Positions 44,496 through 53,788 of a DNA stretch of 64,000 nucleotides are shown here, in pieces. The notes below the pieces were generated by a model. That model ran no database searches, was not told the origin of the DNA, and saw nothing but the letters and a program-made list of their open reading frames with translations. The stretch is from Lederbergia galactosidilytica. GTDB lineage: Bacteria > Bacillota > Bacilli > Bacillales > Bacillaceae_C. The stretch spans positions 62,001 to 126,000 of the forward strand of contig NZ_JAGGKH010000003.1 of NCBI RefSeq assembly GCF_017873565.1, given 5' to 3'. Numbering within the stretch: position 1 is the stretch's first letter; each line of letters opens with the position of its first letter. A program made the translations under genes and the position numbers.

Positions 44496-44626
44496 GCGAC
44501 GTCCTGTCGCAACGCGTGACCTATATCCTGTAGGCCCGAACCAATCGGGCCGTTACTGGCAGTTGATCCCCCACTTACAATTCTTCATTTCCTTCGAATT
44601 CTTGAAGTGGGGGTCTTACCGCCAGT
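44496..44626. repeat. Multi-hairpin intergenic element
   Basis: Four nested or serial inverted repeats: GCGACGTCCTGTCGC (44496-44510), CTATATCCTGTAG (44521-44533), GGCCCGA with TCGGGCC (44533-44551), and ACTGGC with GCCAGT (44555-44560, 44621-44626) enclosing CCCCCACTT with AAGTGGGGG (44568-44576, 44605-44613). No frame. The build suggests a non-autonomous transposable element, perhaps derived from an IS200/IS605-type end, or a structured RNA; I cannot decide. Parts recur at 50418-50454. Confidence 0.55.
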
Positions 44627-44638
44627 TACACTGCGATA

Positions 44639-44674
44639 AAAACGACAGCTTGGTCTATTTGCCGAGCTGTTTTT
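44639..44674. terminator. Hairpin terminator, orphan position
   Basis: ACAGCTTGG (44645-44653) pairs with CCGAGCTGT (44662-44670), with AAAAA before and TTTT after, so it works in both directions. It follows the multi-hairpin element directly. Confidence 0.6.
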
Positions 44675-44675
44675 C

Positions 44676-45062
44676 CATTCCTCAATATTTACTAAAAAGG
44701 TGATATTCAGCTATGGGGGTACAACGATAGAGGGGAGAGAATCTACGGAGCCTACGGAATTCTTCTTTTCCACGATCATTGTACAGGTTTCCGTTTCTAT
44801 ACTGCTATTATCTTTCCGCATATTTGCCATTAGGGTTGTCTATAACCTTACCATCAAAGTGCAAATCGCGGCAATCGAATCTCCTGGTTGATTACAATAT
44901 CGCCCTTTCTTCCATGCATCTTCATTTCCATAGGCTTCGCTTTTAGAATAAACAGCAATGCCTAGCAAAATAAAGATGCACAGAAAAGGTTGCTTGTTTT
45001 GAACATCCTTGTCTCTATTCTAATTGGGCGTCCCTTATCAACCATACCCGCTAACTCCAGCT
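44676..45062. other. Gene-free stretch downstream of the cysteine desulfurase gene
   Basis: I see no supported gene. A 63-codon plus-strand frame (44700-44891) lacks a ribosome binding site and family character. In B. subtilis the NAD repressor gene (yrxA/niaR) accompanies nifS; no such frame is present here. Confidence 0.4.
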
Positions 45063-46232
45063 TTATCCTCCATGACCAGTCAAAATCTTGATAAGTGTTT
45101 CTCCCAATTGTTGTACATCTTCGACTTTTGTATTTTTTCCAAAGGAAATGCGGATAAATTCCTTTGCTGGTTTTCCAATTATCCCCAATGCTGTCATTGT
45201 TTTAATGGGAGCTTGACTGCCGACTTGGCAGGCGCTTCCAGTTGAAATCGCATATCCCGCACGATTGCACTCCAGCATTATAAGCTGGCCTTCAATTCCT
45301 TTCATTCTTAGTCCAATAATTGAGGGTAGATCAGACGGATAGACTACAATCTGCTTGCCCTTAGCATTGATTGTCTCTAAAAATACTTTTCGGAGTTTTA
45401 GAGAATGATGATATTGCTCTTCCATATGGGCGATTGTTTTTTGCGCGGCTAAGGTCGTTGCGGCGATCCCCGGTACATTAACTGTTCCAGGACGGAATCC
45501 CCCTTCATGGGTCGTGTTCGGATAAAAGGGATGCCAATGTAGATGTGGGCTTAGGTAAACTACTCCCACTCCCTTTGGACCATAAAATTTATGTCCTGAA
45601 ATTGCCAAACTATCAACAGATTGGACCATTTCCTGCATGTCTAGTTTTCCAAAAGCCTGCACACAGTCACTATGTAAAAGAATCCCATTATCACGACATA
45701 TCTTGCCTATTTCTTTAATTGGTTGACTTGTACCAATTTCTGAATTAGCAGCTTGGATTGTTATCAAAACAGTCTCCTTACGAATGGCGTCTGTTAATGT
45801 TTCCACATCAATATGTCCATCTTGATTGAGGGGGATAGCTGTTACCTCATATCCATTTTGCTTACATTTTTCAAGTGTACTATGAATGGAAGCATGCTCC
45901 GCAATACTCGTAATAATATGGTTTCCGCTTTTTATAGGTGATGATAACAAAGCTTGAATGGCTAGGAAGTTTCCTTCTGATCCACCACTAGTAAAATAAA
46001 TCCCTTCTTCATGAACTTTAAGCATGTGCGCGAATTCCTTCCGACATGTTTCTAATAGTTGCTGCGCTTGACCGCCTGTATCATGAAGGCTGCTCGTATT
46101 GCCAAAAAAGTCAGTGGCCGTTTGTACATATAGTTGAGCCGCTTCTTGGTCAAGAGGACAAGTAGCCGCATAATCAAAGTATTTGATGATGTTTTCTCTC
46201 CTTTTTAGAGGTTCCGCAAAAATCCGGACCAT
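45063..46232 (-). CDS. nifS: Cysteine desulfurase of the NAD-synthesis locus (NifS-type)
   Basis: PLP enzyme that takes sulfur from cysteine, here most likely to build the [4Fe-4S] cluster of NadA. The PLP lysine is in SGHKFYGPKGVG, and the catalytic cysteine loop is STGSACQVGS. The N-terminus YFDYAATCPLDQEAA is typical. The first canonical start is the ATG at 46232 (389 residues), but it has no ribosome binding site. AAGGAG lies seven bases before two ATC codons at 46190-46185, exactly where homologues start. So translation may begin at ATC, or the long form is made weakly. It is divergent from nadBCA, as in B. subtilis, across a NiaR-like palindrome. Confidence 0.88.
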   Translation of the reverse strand: MVRIFAEPLKRRENIIKYFDYAATCPLDQEAAQLYVQTATDFFGNTSSLHDTGGQAQQLLETCRKEFAHMLKVHEEGIYFTSGGSEGNFLAIQALLSSPIKSGNHIITSIAEHASIHSTLEKCKQNGYEVTAIPLNQDGHIDVETLTDAIRKETVLITIQAANSEIGTSQPIKEIGKICRDNGILLHSDCVQAFGKLDMQEMVQSVDSLAISGHKFYGPKGVGVVYLSPHLHWHPFYPNTTHEGGFRPGTVNVPGIAATTLAAQKTIAHMEEQYHHSLKLRKVFLETINAKGKQIVVYPSDLPSIIGLRMKGIEGQLIMLECNRAGYAISTGSACQVGSQAPIKTMTALGIIGKPAKEFIRISFGKNTKVEDVQQLGETLIKILTGHGG

Positions 46233-46370
46233 CTGTTAAATTCGTCCATATCCTTGGTAGTCAGGATAGAGATCAAGTCATGTGTTCAGAGATCTTTTAT
46301 CCTGCCTTTTGAACAACCATTCTAGTATTGTTTAAAAAAACTCTTGTCATAAGTTTAATTATATGTAAAT

Positions 46371-46390
46371 ATATGTGTCAAGACACATGT
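46371..46390. promoter_or_regulatory. Putative NiaR (YrxA) operator for nifS and nadBCA
   Basis: ATATGTGTCAAGACACATGT is a near-perfect palindrome in the divergent nifS-nadB promoter region, resembling the ACACxTGTC-type palindromes bound by the nicotinate-responsive repressor NiaR in Bacillus. A TAAAAT that could be the nadB -10 box begins at its right edge (46390-46395). The assignment rests on sequence likeness and position. Confidence 0.6.
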
Positions 46391-46446
46391 AAAATAATTA
46401 TGTCTGTTGAATGGTTGCAAATTACTTTTATATAAAGGAGGGACTT

Positions 46447-48003
46447 ATGAGACAGATAGATGTATTGATTATTGGGAGTGGGGTTGCGGCCTTCCGATTA
46501 GCTTGCCAACTTCATCATGATATCAATGTGATGATTATCACAAAGTCGAATATCAAGGAATCAAATTCTTATTTAGCGCAAGGTGGAATTGCAGCTGCTA
46601 TAGGGGATCAGGATAAATGGGAAAAACATTGTACTGATACACTCATGGCAGGACGGTTTCATAATGATCCTGATGTTGTTAGGGACTTAACAGCTGCGGC
46701 ACCCTCACTCATACAATCTCTAGCACAACAAGGATGTCCCTTTGATAAAAATGAGCAAGGGCGCTATTTGCTTGGCAGGGAAGGAGCACATAGTGAGAAG
46801 CGAATTATTCATGGCGGTGGAGATGCAACTGGAAAGACGATCATGGATTATTTGCTTCTCCATATCCCGGATCATGTTAAGGTGATGGAAAATCACTTTG
46901 TTTATGAACTTTTAGTGGAAAATAATATTTGTCATGGTGTGAAGACAAAAGACGAAAAGAACATATGCCATTATTTTCTGGCCGATCATGTTGTCCTTGC
47001 AACAGGGGGATGTGGTCAATTATATCGATATAGTTCTAATGCTGAGACAGTAACAGGCGATGGAATCGCTATGGCCTATCTTGCTGGCGCAAATATTGCG
47101 GATATGGAATTTATTCAGTTTCATCCTACCCTCCTTTATACGAATGGGAAAACGCGAGGTCTTGTCTCAGAAGCTGTTCGAGGTGAGGGGGGACGGTTGG
47201 TGACAAAGATTGGTAAAGAAATAATGAGGGGAATACATCCTTTGGGAGATTTAGCGCCAAGGCATATTGTTTCGCAAACAATCTATGAATATCTTTCACA
47301 AGGAGAGGATATTTATCTAGATATCTCACATATAAAAGCATTCTCAAAGCGATTCCCAACAATTTCTTGCCTTTGTAAAGAAAGTGGGATTGATCTAGAA
47401 GAGAAGAGAATTCCAGTTGTCCCTGGAAGTCATTTTTTAATGGGAGGTATTCAAACAGACCTCATGGGTAGGAGTAGTCTTCAGGGGTTATATGCTTTAG
47501 GAGAGGCCGCATATACGGGTTTTCATGGAGCTAATCGTTTGGCTAGTAATTCATTATTAGAAGGTTTGTTTATGGCAGAAAATCTTGCAAAATGGTTGAA
47601 TAGCCAAACCTTTACTCAAGGGAGTCGTAAGGAAGTTCTTTACAGACAGAAGTTGCCAGATGAGCAAAAGGGAAAGCCACTGCCGTCTATAGTGGAAATC
47701 CAGAATCGGATGATGGATTATGTGGGGATTGTACGAACGGGGGCCGATTTAAAAGCACAGTTGCGTTGGTTAGAGTCATACAGAGGAATGCACAACCAGA
47801 TTGGAAATCTCGATCAGATGGATAAAGAGGAGCTCACTCGCTATTTTATGTTGATTACAGCCACTCTTATTACGAAGGCAGCACTGCAAAGGACAGAGAG
47901 CCGTGGAGGTCATTATCGATCTGATTTTCCAAGTGAAGATGATCACAACTGGAGACGAAAATTGCTAATACATAGCCGAAAAGATGGGGGGAATAGCCTA
48001 TGA
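46447..48003 (+). CDS. nadB: L-aspartate oxidase
   Basis: FAD enzyme that oxidises L-aspartate to iminoaspartate, the first step of de novo NAD synthesis. The dinucleotide-binding motif VLIIGSGVAAF is at the N-terminus, then SNSYLAQGGIAAAIG, HGGGDATGKTI, and the active-site segment EFIQFHPT; VPGSHFLMGGIQTD and GFHGANRLASNSLLE are conserved in NadB/succinate dehydrogenase-type flavoproteins. 518 residues. The ATG at 46447 follows AAAGGAGGG; the upstream frame from 46411 is non-coding leader. Its stop overlaps the nadC start. Confidence 0.95.
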   Translation: MRQIDVLIIGSGVAAFRLACQLHHDINVMIITKSNIKESNSYLAQGGIAAAIGDQDKWEKHCTDTLMAGRFHNDPDVVRDLTAAAPSLIQSLAQQGCPFDKNEQGRYLLGREGAHSEKRIIHGGGDATGKTIMDYLLLHIPDHVKVMENHFVYELLVENNICHGVKTKDEKNICHYFLADHVVLATGGCGQLYRYSSNAETVTGDGIAMAYLAGANIADMEFIQFHPTLLYTNGKTRGLVSEAVRGEGGRLVTKIGKEIMRGIHPLGDLAPRHIVSQTIYEYLSQGEDIYLDISHIKAFSKRFPTISCLCKESGIDLEEKRIPVVPGSHFLMGGIQTDLMGRSSLQGLYALGEAAYTGFHGANRLASNSLLEGLFMAENLAKWLNSQTFTQGSRKEVLYRQKLPDEQKGKPLPSIVEIQNRMMDYVGIVRTGADLKAQLRWLESYRGMHNQIGNLDQMDKEELTRYFMLITATLITKAALQRTESRGGHYRSDFPSEDDHNWRRKLLIHSRKDGGNSL

Positions 48004-48836
48004 ACAAAATCAAATTACAGCAGCAACTTAAACAATTCTTTTTAGAGGATATCGGGGATCGTGATCTATCAAGCAGTATCTTCAGCTCGGAACAAACGGG
48101 AAAACTAGCTCTAATAGCAAAAGATGAGGGGATTTTTTGCGGAGAAGAAATAATCCGCACAGGTTTCTCCCTGCTTGTAGATCAGTTAGCTATTGAGATA
48201 AAGGTTCATGATGGGGAATGGATTGAAAAGGGACAATTGCTAGCAGTGATTAAGGGGACAGTCGCCGATCTTCTACAAGCGGAAAGGGTCGTTTTAAATT
48301 TAGTGCAAAGAATGAGTGGAATCGCGACGAAAACAAAAGAAGCTGTCACTTTGTTAAATAGCGATCATACAAAAATCTGTGATACAAGAAAGACAACACC
48401 TGGTTTAAGAATGTTGGAAAAGTATGCGGTTCGCTGTGGAGGCGGAGGAAATCACCGGCTTGGCCTGTACGATGCAGTCATGTTGAAGGATAACCATATT
48501 GCCTTTGCTGGTTCGATTGCAAAGGCTGTAGCAGCAGCGCGAGATAACGTAGGCCATATGGTGAAAATCGAGGTCGAAGTTGAAACAAGGGCGCAAATGT
48601 TAGAAGCAGTTGAAGCGCAGGCCGATGTGATTATGTTTGATAATCGAACTCCTGAGGAGATTAACATGTGGATCAAAGAAGTGCCAGATAATATCGTCAC
48701 CGAAGCATCAGGGGGCATCACACTTGAGAAACTCGCTTCTTATGGAGAGACAGGAGTCGATTATATCTCCTTAGGATTTCTTACTCATTCCATCACAGCC
48801 TTGGATATTAGTGCAAAGGTAACTTTGAATAAATAA
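48000..48836 (+). CDS. nadC: Nicotinate-nucleotide diphosphorylase (quinolinate phosphoribosyltransferase)
   Basis: Converts quinolinate and PRPP to nicotinate mononucleotide, CO2 and PPi. Substrate-binding basic residues are visible in CDTRKTTPGLRMLEKYAVRCGGGGNHRLGL, with KDNHIAF and the metal-binding EVEVETRAQ, and VTEASGGITLE near the end. The ATG overlaps the nadB stop in ATGA, so the two are translationally coupled. 278 residues, normal for the family. nadA follows only after a 366-base gap filled with tandem repeats. Confidence 0.95.
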   Translation: MNKIKLQQQLKQFFLEDIGDRDLSSSIFSSEQTGKLALIAKDEGIFCGEEIIRTGFSLLVDQLAIEIKVHDGEWIEKGQLLAVIKGTVADLLQAERVVLNLVQRMSGIATKTKEAVTLLNSDHTKICDTRKTTPGLRMLEKYAVRCGGGGNHRLGLYDAVMLKDNHIAFAGSIAKAVAAARDNVGHMVKIEVEVETRAQMLEAVEAQADVIMFDNRTPEEINMWIKEVPDNIVTEASGGITLEKLASYGETGVDYISLGFLTHSITALDISAKVTLNK

Positions 48837-48885
48837 CGACTGTGAGGCTGTCCTGGAGCGGAAAGCTTTGTGGGAAAAAATTGGG

Positions 48886-49085
48886 CCATAACAAAAAACA
48901 GAGAGTTGGAGAGAACGTAAGGATGTCGGTGTAGACCGTAACGAAAATCAGAAAGATTCGGAAAAAGCGTAAGGATGCGGGGATTGGTTGTAAACAAAAT
49001 TGGAGGAAAAAGGTAAGGGCGTTGGCGCTGGCCGTCCCTGAAATCACTCAGGAATGCAAAATCGTAAGGGGTTGATGTTGGCTCT
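48886..49085. repeat. Degenerate tandem repeat of about 50 bp, four copies
   Basis: Units begin near 48886, 48936, 48987 and 49032. Each starts like CCGTAACGAAAAT and continues with an AG-rich part to CGTAAGG and a GT-rich tail; the first two agree best (CGTAAGGATG in both). The tract fills the space between nadC and nadA and has no open frame on the plus strand with a start and ribosome binding site. Confidence 0.65.
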
Positions 49086-49202
49086 CTTTAAGGCATTAGG
49101 GAGAGGAATCATATTAGTAGGGGATGGACGATTGCTAAATTAAGAGAATTCAAAATATAGAAGTAGCTGTTCGAAGATTTGCCATGAAGAGGAGGATATG
49201 GA

Positions 49203-50303
49203 ATGAATCTATTAGATACTTTACAGACAAATACACTCCCTGAAAAATATCGGAATATGTCAACAGGAGAGTTGGAAGAGCGAGCTCGAAAAATAAAGAA
49301 GAAAATGGGTGAAAGGCTTTTTATTCCTTGCCACCATTATCAAAAAGATGAAGTATTTCAATTTGCCGATGCTACAGGAGATTCATTGAAACTTGCCCAA
49401 TTATCACAGGAAAATCGTAAAGCAGAATATATTGTTTTTTGCGGCGTACATTTTATGGCTGAAACGGCAGATATACTAACGACAGAACAACAAAGAGTTT
49501 TTTTACCAGATCTGCGTGCAGGTTGTTCGATGGCTGACATGGCGAATATTCACCAAACAGAACGAGCTTGGGAAAAGCTACAGAATCTATTTGGCGATAC
49601 AATTTTGCCTTTGACCTATGTTAATTCAACAGCTGCCATCAAGGCATTTGTTGGAGAAAATGGGGGGGCAACTGTCACATCCTCTAATGCGGAAAAAATG
49701 GTGCAGTGGGCTTTTCAGCAAAAAGAACGAATTCTATTTTTGCCTGATCAACATTTGGGACGGAATACGGCTTATAACTTGGGTGTTGGCTTGGAAGAAA
49801 TGGCGGTTTGGGATCCGCTTCAAAATAAATTGATTTTTGAAGGTCAGTTTGAAAAAGTGAAAGTCATTCTGTGGAAAGGGCATTGTTCCGTGCATGAGAA
49901 TTTTACTGAAGTAAATGTGAAACAGGTGCGTGATGATTACCCTAATATGAAGATTATTGTCCACCCTGAATGTAGTCGAGAAGTCGTTGCCCTCGCAGAT
50001 TTAGCCGGTTCAACGAATTATATTATTCAAGCGATTGAACAATCAAAACCCGGTTCAGCTTGGGCTATTGGCACAGAAATGAATCTAGTAAAACGGATTA
50101 TCAAACAGCATCCTGATAAACAGATTATTTCGCTGAATCCCCATATGTGTCCGTGTTTAACGATGAATCGGATTGATTTACCCCATCTTGTTTGGTGTTT
50201 GGAATCAATTGAACAAGGAGAAGAACGCAATCTTATTCAAGTCGATGAAACCACATCTACTTTTGCAATACTCGCTTTGGAAAGGATGTTGGCATTATCA
50301 TAG
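49203..50303 (+). CDS. nadA: Quinolinate synthase
   Basis: [4Fe-4S] enzyme that condenses iminoaspartate with dihydroxyacetone phosphate to quinolinate. The cluster cysteines fit C108 ([10 protein letters not shown]), C257 (HPECSRE) and C316 or C318 (HMCPCLTMN); the last CxxC-like pair is seen in Bacillus NadA, where a disulfide may regulate. The N-terminal [19 protein letters not shown] is typical. 366 residues, close to B. subtilis NadA. GGAGGA lies before the ATG. It belongs with nadBC by function, although the repeat tract may weaken co-transcription. Confidence 0.95.
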   Translation: MNLLDTLQTNTLPEKYRNMSTGELEERARKIKKKMGERLFIPCHHYQKDEVFQFADATGDSLKLAQLSQENRKAEYIVFCGVHFMAETADILTTEQQRVFLPDLRAGCSMADMANIHQTERAWEKLQNLFGDTILPLTYVNSTAAIKAFVGENGGATVTSSNAEKMVQWAFQQKERILFLPDQHLGRNTAYNLGVGLEEMAVWDPLQNKLIFEGQFEKVKVILWKGHCSVHENFTEVNVKQVRDDYPNMKIIVHPECSREVVALADLAGSTNYIIQAIEQSKPGSAWAIGTEMNLVKRIIKQHPDKQIISLNPHMCPCLTMNRIDLPHLVWCLESIEQGEERNLIQVDETTSTFAILALERMLALS

Positions 50304-50380
50304 AAGATGAGTGGGCACATTCGAACAGGGTGTGCTCTTTTACATTTACATGGAGATGTAAGTATTTAAAGATTTCTGCG

Positions 50381-50508
50381 CAACTTCCTGTTGTTTCCCC
50401 TACACCAGTACTACCTTGTACGTCGCAACGCTTTCGTGACCTACATCCTGTAGGCTTGAGGACTCACCAGCCGCCCGCGGAAAGCGAAGTATATTTCCGG
50501 GGCGGGCT
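50381..50508. repeat. Composite intergenic repeat downstream of nadA
   Basis: The stretch holds CAACTTCCTGTTG (50381-50393), CCTACATCCTGTAGG (50440-50454), which recurs almost exactly in the element at 44496, and a strong hairpin between AGCCGCCCGCGGAAA and TTTCCGGGGCGGGCT (50469-50508) like one end of the repeat at 25675. It lies between the end of nadA and the end of the ThrE-like gene. No frame. Confidence 0.5.
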
Positions 50509-50563
50509 GTATGCACTTAGTAGTTCGGTTTTTCTTCGTTAAAAACTTTTGTCCTCATCCCAT

Positions 50564-51019
50564 TTAGCTGTTTTTTAATTTTTTCCTTTTCAAAACCTTT
50601 AAGTAAAATTGTACAAAGACTTCTGCAAAGACAAGTCCTAAGGCTATTGCACTCGCTACGATAAATGCCTTTGCCGCAAGCGGAATAGCTTCACCATAAT
50701 CGTTACTCACAACATGACGCATAGCGTTATAAGCCGTCCCCCCTGGAACAAGAGGAATGATCCCAGCAACGATAAACGTGATAATGGGTGTTTTGTAATA
50801 TTTTGCTAATATATGGCCAATCAAGCCGACAACAAATGCTCCACAGAAAGCGGCTTGGACAATATCAATGCCAGCATCGGTCATAATTAAGTACATCATC
50901 CAACCACCCATACCTACAAGTCCACAATGGGGCAACGCTTTTCGCGGAGCATTAAAGATAATCCCAAAGCCAATTGATGCAATTAAACTTAGGCTAATTT
51001 GGGCCAGATAATAAGACAT
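50564..51019 (-). CDS. Threonine/serine exporter family protein, small subunit (YjjB-like)
   Basis: A 151-residue membrane protein with about four or five helices of the ThrE_3/YjjB type. The segment IIPLVPGGTAYNAM is characteristic of this half of the ThrE fold. In most Bacteria it works with a YjjP-like partner, encoded just upstream here; together they equal one full-length ThrE of corynebacteria. The likely substrate is threonine, serine or a dicarboxylate (E. coli YjjPB exports succinate). AAGGAGG precedes the ATG. Confidence 0.85.
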   Translation of the reverse strand: MSYYLAQISLSLIASIGFGIIFNAPRKALPHCGLVGMGGWMMYLIMTDAGIDIVQAAFCGAFVVGLIGHILAKYYKTPIITFIVAGIIPLVPGGTAYNAMRHVVSNDYGEAIPLAAKAFIVASAIALGLVFAEVFVQFYLKVLKRKKLKNS

Positions 51020-51164
51020 GCTGGATCCTCCTTAAAGTGAATGGATAATAACAACGAACGAGGGGTTACGCAAGCGTAAAAAGCCTAATTCTGTCATGCC
51101 AGGCAAAGGGCGAGCACAACTTCTCGATAAATTCCGTCTACAGATCAAACAGCAACATGCGCTA

Positions 51165-51926
51165 TCAAAGCCAAAGTGTAAGGACGACCGCAACTCCTGC
51201 TCCAATCGCGAACGCTGTTAAGAAAGCTTCCGCCCCCTTCGATAATCCAGATACAAAATGGCCAGCCATTAAATCGCGAATCGCATTGGTAATCAGCAGT
51301 CCAGGAACAAGTGGCATCACCGAGGCGATAATGATAACATCTAGCTGTTTGCCTAATCCAGTCCTAATAAATATAAGCGATAATAAGGCGACAACAAAAG
51401 CGGCCATAAATTCCGCAAAAAATTTTACTTTTGTTTGATTGTGAATAATTAGGAGAGCTGAAAAGCCTGCCCCGCCTATGAGCATGGCTGGAACATAATC
51501 GCTCCAGACCCCCTTAAACATAATCAAAAAGCTTCCTGTTGAAATTGTTGCAGCTAATATCTGAACCCAAATCGGAAAAGAGAGGTTTTCCCGTTCAAGC
51601 TTTTTCAGGGATTGGAATGCTTCTCTATATCCTAATTCTCCTTCTGCCATCTTTCTGGAAATATGATTAACACGAGCAATTTTTTCAAGGTCTGTTCCAC
51701 GCTGACTAATGCGAACAAATTGAGAGGAGTCAGAGTCTTCTAGCGAAAAAATAATCCCTGTCGGAGTCACATAACTTTGACTTTCATAGAATCCGCACGC
51801 TGCTGCCATACGCATCATCGTATCTTCCACCCGATAAGTCTCTGCCCCACATTGCATCAAAATCTTTCCCGCTAAAAGGCAGGCCTCTACAAGTCTTTTT
51901 TCTTCAGATGGCTTCAAAACCTTCAC
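51165..51926 (-). CDS. Threonine/serine exporter family protein, large subunit (YjjP-like)
   Basis: A 253-residue ThrE-fold protein. The soluble N-terminal part (to ~residue 110) holds the family pattern CGAETYRVEDTMMRMAAACGF and FVRISQRGTDLEKIARVN; the C-terminal part has about five helices with SVMPLVPGLLITNAIRDLMAGHF. It should form the exporter with the YjjB-like protein encoded 145 bases downstream. The GTG at 51926 has only a weak GAAAG before it, so the exact start is unsure. Confidence 0.85.
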   Translation of the reverse strand: MKVLKPSEEKRLVEACLLAGKILMQCGAETYRVEDTMMRMAAACGFYESQSYVTPTGIIFSLEDSDSSQFVRISQRGTDLEKIARVNHISRKMAEGELGYREAFQSLKKLERENLSFPIWVQILAATISTGSFLIMFKGVWSDYVPAMLIGGAGFSALLIIHNQTKVKFFAEFMAAFVVALLSLIFIRTGLGKQLDVIIIASVMPLVPGLLITNAIRDLMAGHFVSGLSKGAEAFLTAFAIGAGVAVVLTLWL

Positions 51927-52086
51927 GTCACTTTCATTGAGGTAAAAATATTACAAAACTATACTACGAGCTCGGCAAACATAAAACAACATTATTGTTC
52001 TTGTGACAGGCAACTTTTAAAAGGACGATGTTTTACGCCCCATGAGTTGCTAATAGTCGCATCCATCTTGTCTTTTTATTCTATCG

Positions 52087-53010
52087 TTAACGCCTTAGTT
52101 CCCGTACATCAGGCAATTTTATTTTTAACGTAAACTGGTCCTTAATAAAGGAAAAGTCTAGGATACCTTGATGCTTTTTCACTATTCGTTGGATCTCTTG
52201 AGTACCAAAGCCCTCATGAGTTCCTGTTTTACTTGATTCTGCTTTTGGCGTGTACATGCGCTCCAGAATTCGCTCTTGAATGGGTAACGTATCATTTCTA
52301 CAGATAATAATAAAAATACCGCTTTGTTTCCGACAACTGAATAGTACTCTTCCATCGGATACCTCTGTTGCTGCCTCGATTGCATTTTCCAAAATATTAC
52401 TTACCAGGGCGATTAATTCATACTCTGTTAAGGGCAACCCAGATAAGGCTTGGTGAAGTTGGTAATCTAATAAAACATGACTTTCCTCTGCCTGCTTGCT
52501 GTAGGCATATAGACACCCAGCGACAAGATTGGATTCATTATGTAAAACTTTATCTAGTGCTGTAAAACGTGACGCCACCTCTTGTTTATAATTTTCCGTG
52601 TTCTGCGAACTCCCACCAGCATGTAAAATGGCAGATACATGTTTTTCTAAATCATGCCGCTGTCTTCTTAATTCATATAAAAGAGCTGTTTGTTGTTCAT
52701 AATTTTTGATAATTTCATTGGTTTTTCTTCTTTCCACTAGTAAACTGTTTTGGTAGAAGTGTAAGGCAACGGCTTGTAGCCCTATTCCTAGAAGTAAGAA
52801 AGGAGTATTTGTCCCATAACTTGCCAGAAACCAGCAAAGTTGTAGGATTATTGTTATTCCTTTCCATGAACTTAGCCATTCATCCCCTTTAATGAAAAAT
52901 AATTGATATGTCGCTCCCAGTAAGATGAACAATGTGAAAATATAGTGATTTGCAAGCATTGTCCATCCTAGTGCGAAAAGCCATGGAAGGAACAGGAGAA
53001 ATTTTACCAT
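52087..53010 (-). CDS. natK: Sensor histidine kinase, probable NatK
   Basis: A 307-residue kinase with about three membrane helices in the first 90 residues, then a SpoOB-like dimerisation region with H119 in RRQRHDLEKH and a GHKL ATPase domain (N-box LVSNILENAIEAA, G-box HEGFGTQEIQRIVKKHQG). The kinase type and the adjoining LytTR regulator, divergent from natAB, match NatK/NatR of B. subtilis, which activate natAB expression. Gene symbol is given on that context. The start has GGTG close to the ATG; it follows natR by nine bases. Confidence 0.8.
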   Translation of the reverse strand: MVKFLLFLPWLFALGWTMLANHYIFTLFILLGATYQLFFIKGDEWLSSWKGITIILQLCWFLASYGTNTPFLLLGIGLQAVALHFYQNSLLVERRKTNEIIKNYEQQTALLYELRRQRHDLEKHVSAILHAGGSSQNTENYKQEVASRFTALDKVLHNESNLVAGCLYAYSKQAEESHVLLDYQLHQALSGLPLTEYELIALVSNILENAIEAATEVSDGRVLFSCRKQSGIFIIICRNDTLPIQERILERMYTPKAESSKTGTHEGFGTQEIQRIVKKHQGILDFSFIKDQFTLKIKLPDVRELRR

Positions 53011-53019
53011 CTTTTCACC

Positions 53020-53718
53020 TCAAAAATAATACTTCTGCAAATAATCCATTTTATCTTTGGTTAGCATAGCTATCTTTTTCGTGCCATCGAAAGTCACGCT
53101 GTATGACTTTTTCGTATAGATCGAAAAACTTTTTACAAAATGAAGGTTGATAAGAAAAGAACGGTGAGAACGGATAAAGTTATTTTCTCGTAGGCTTGCT
53201 TCCAACTCATTCATCGATAAATATGTCGCATGTTCATCATCGACTGTATAAATCGTCGTAGATCTCCCTGTCCGTTCGGCAAAAATAATATCCTTCTTGG
53301 GAATCATTTCAATACGACTTTTTTGCTTCAGCACCAGACGACCTGTGAGGTTGCCCGCATGTTGTTTTTCCCGAAAACGGTCCAAAGACTGTTGTAGCCG
53401 CTCCTTTGTATAAGGTTTTAAAATATAATCATGTACATTTAATTCAAAGGCTTGAACGGCATAACCACTTTTGGCAGTTACAAAAATAACGGAAATGAGC
53501 AGTCCATGTGTTTGGATAATATCGGCAAGCTCATACCCGGAAATGCCTGGCATTTCAATATCAGCTATCAATAACTCAATCTTGTTTTTTTGGATCTCTC
53601 GATATGCTTCTTCTGAGTCGGTAGTAGCAAATATGAGCTCAATATCCTTTTCTTCTTGTAAAATAAATTTTAATTTATCTAAGTCAATTTGACGGTCATC
53701 AACAATACCCACTCTCAT
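53020..53718 (-). CDS. natR: LytTR-type response regulator, probable NatR
   Basis: A 232-residue regulator: receiver domain with VDDRQ, phospho-accepting D53 in LLIADIEMPG and late lysine in YILKPYTK; then a LytTR DNA-binding domain from ~residue 130 (IIFAERTGRSTTIYT, the RSHRSFLINLHFVKSF strand-turn, and the C-terminal KKIAMLTKDKMDYLQ). The length equals B. subtilis NatR. Its likely target is the natAB promoter on the other side of the intergenic region, where an inverted repeat lies at 53909-53933. AAAGGGG precedes the ATG. Confidence 0.82.
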   Translation of the reverse strand: MRVGIVDDRQIDLDKLKFILQEEKDIELIFATTDSEEAYREIQKNKIELLIADIEMPGISGYELADIIQTHGLLISVIFVTAKSGYAVQAFELNVHDYILKPYTKERLQQSLDRFREKQHAGNLTGRLVLKQKSRIEMIPKKDIIFAERTGRSTTIYTVDDEHATYLSMNELEASLRENNFIRSHRSFLINLHFVKSFSIYTKKSYSVTFDGTKKIAMLTKDKMDYLQKYYF

Positions 53719-53735
53719 TGCAAAAACCCCTTTAA

Positions 53736-53788
53736 AGGATGTTCAAAAAGTAAGGAAAATTGCGTGAACAGCGATATTTGCGCTGTTC
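53736..53788. repeat. Partial repeat unit between natR and natA
   Basis: GGATGTTCAAAAAGTAAGG (from 53738) resembles the ends of the two MITE-like elements at 12228 and 57735. A hairpin GAACAGCG with CGCTGTTC (53766-53788) follows, then GCACTAGTACTTC, also typical of this family. No right-hand end was found, so this is a fragment. Confidence 0.45.

Noticed and set aside
44700-44891. 63-codon plus-strand ORF
   Set aside because: No ribosome binding site, no family likeness and an atypical composition; considered chance.
50330-50542. 70-codon ORF after nadA
   Set aside because: It runs through repeat hairpins; no start context or family resemblance.
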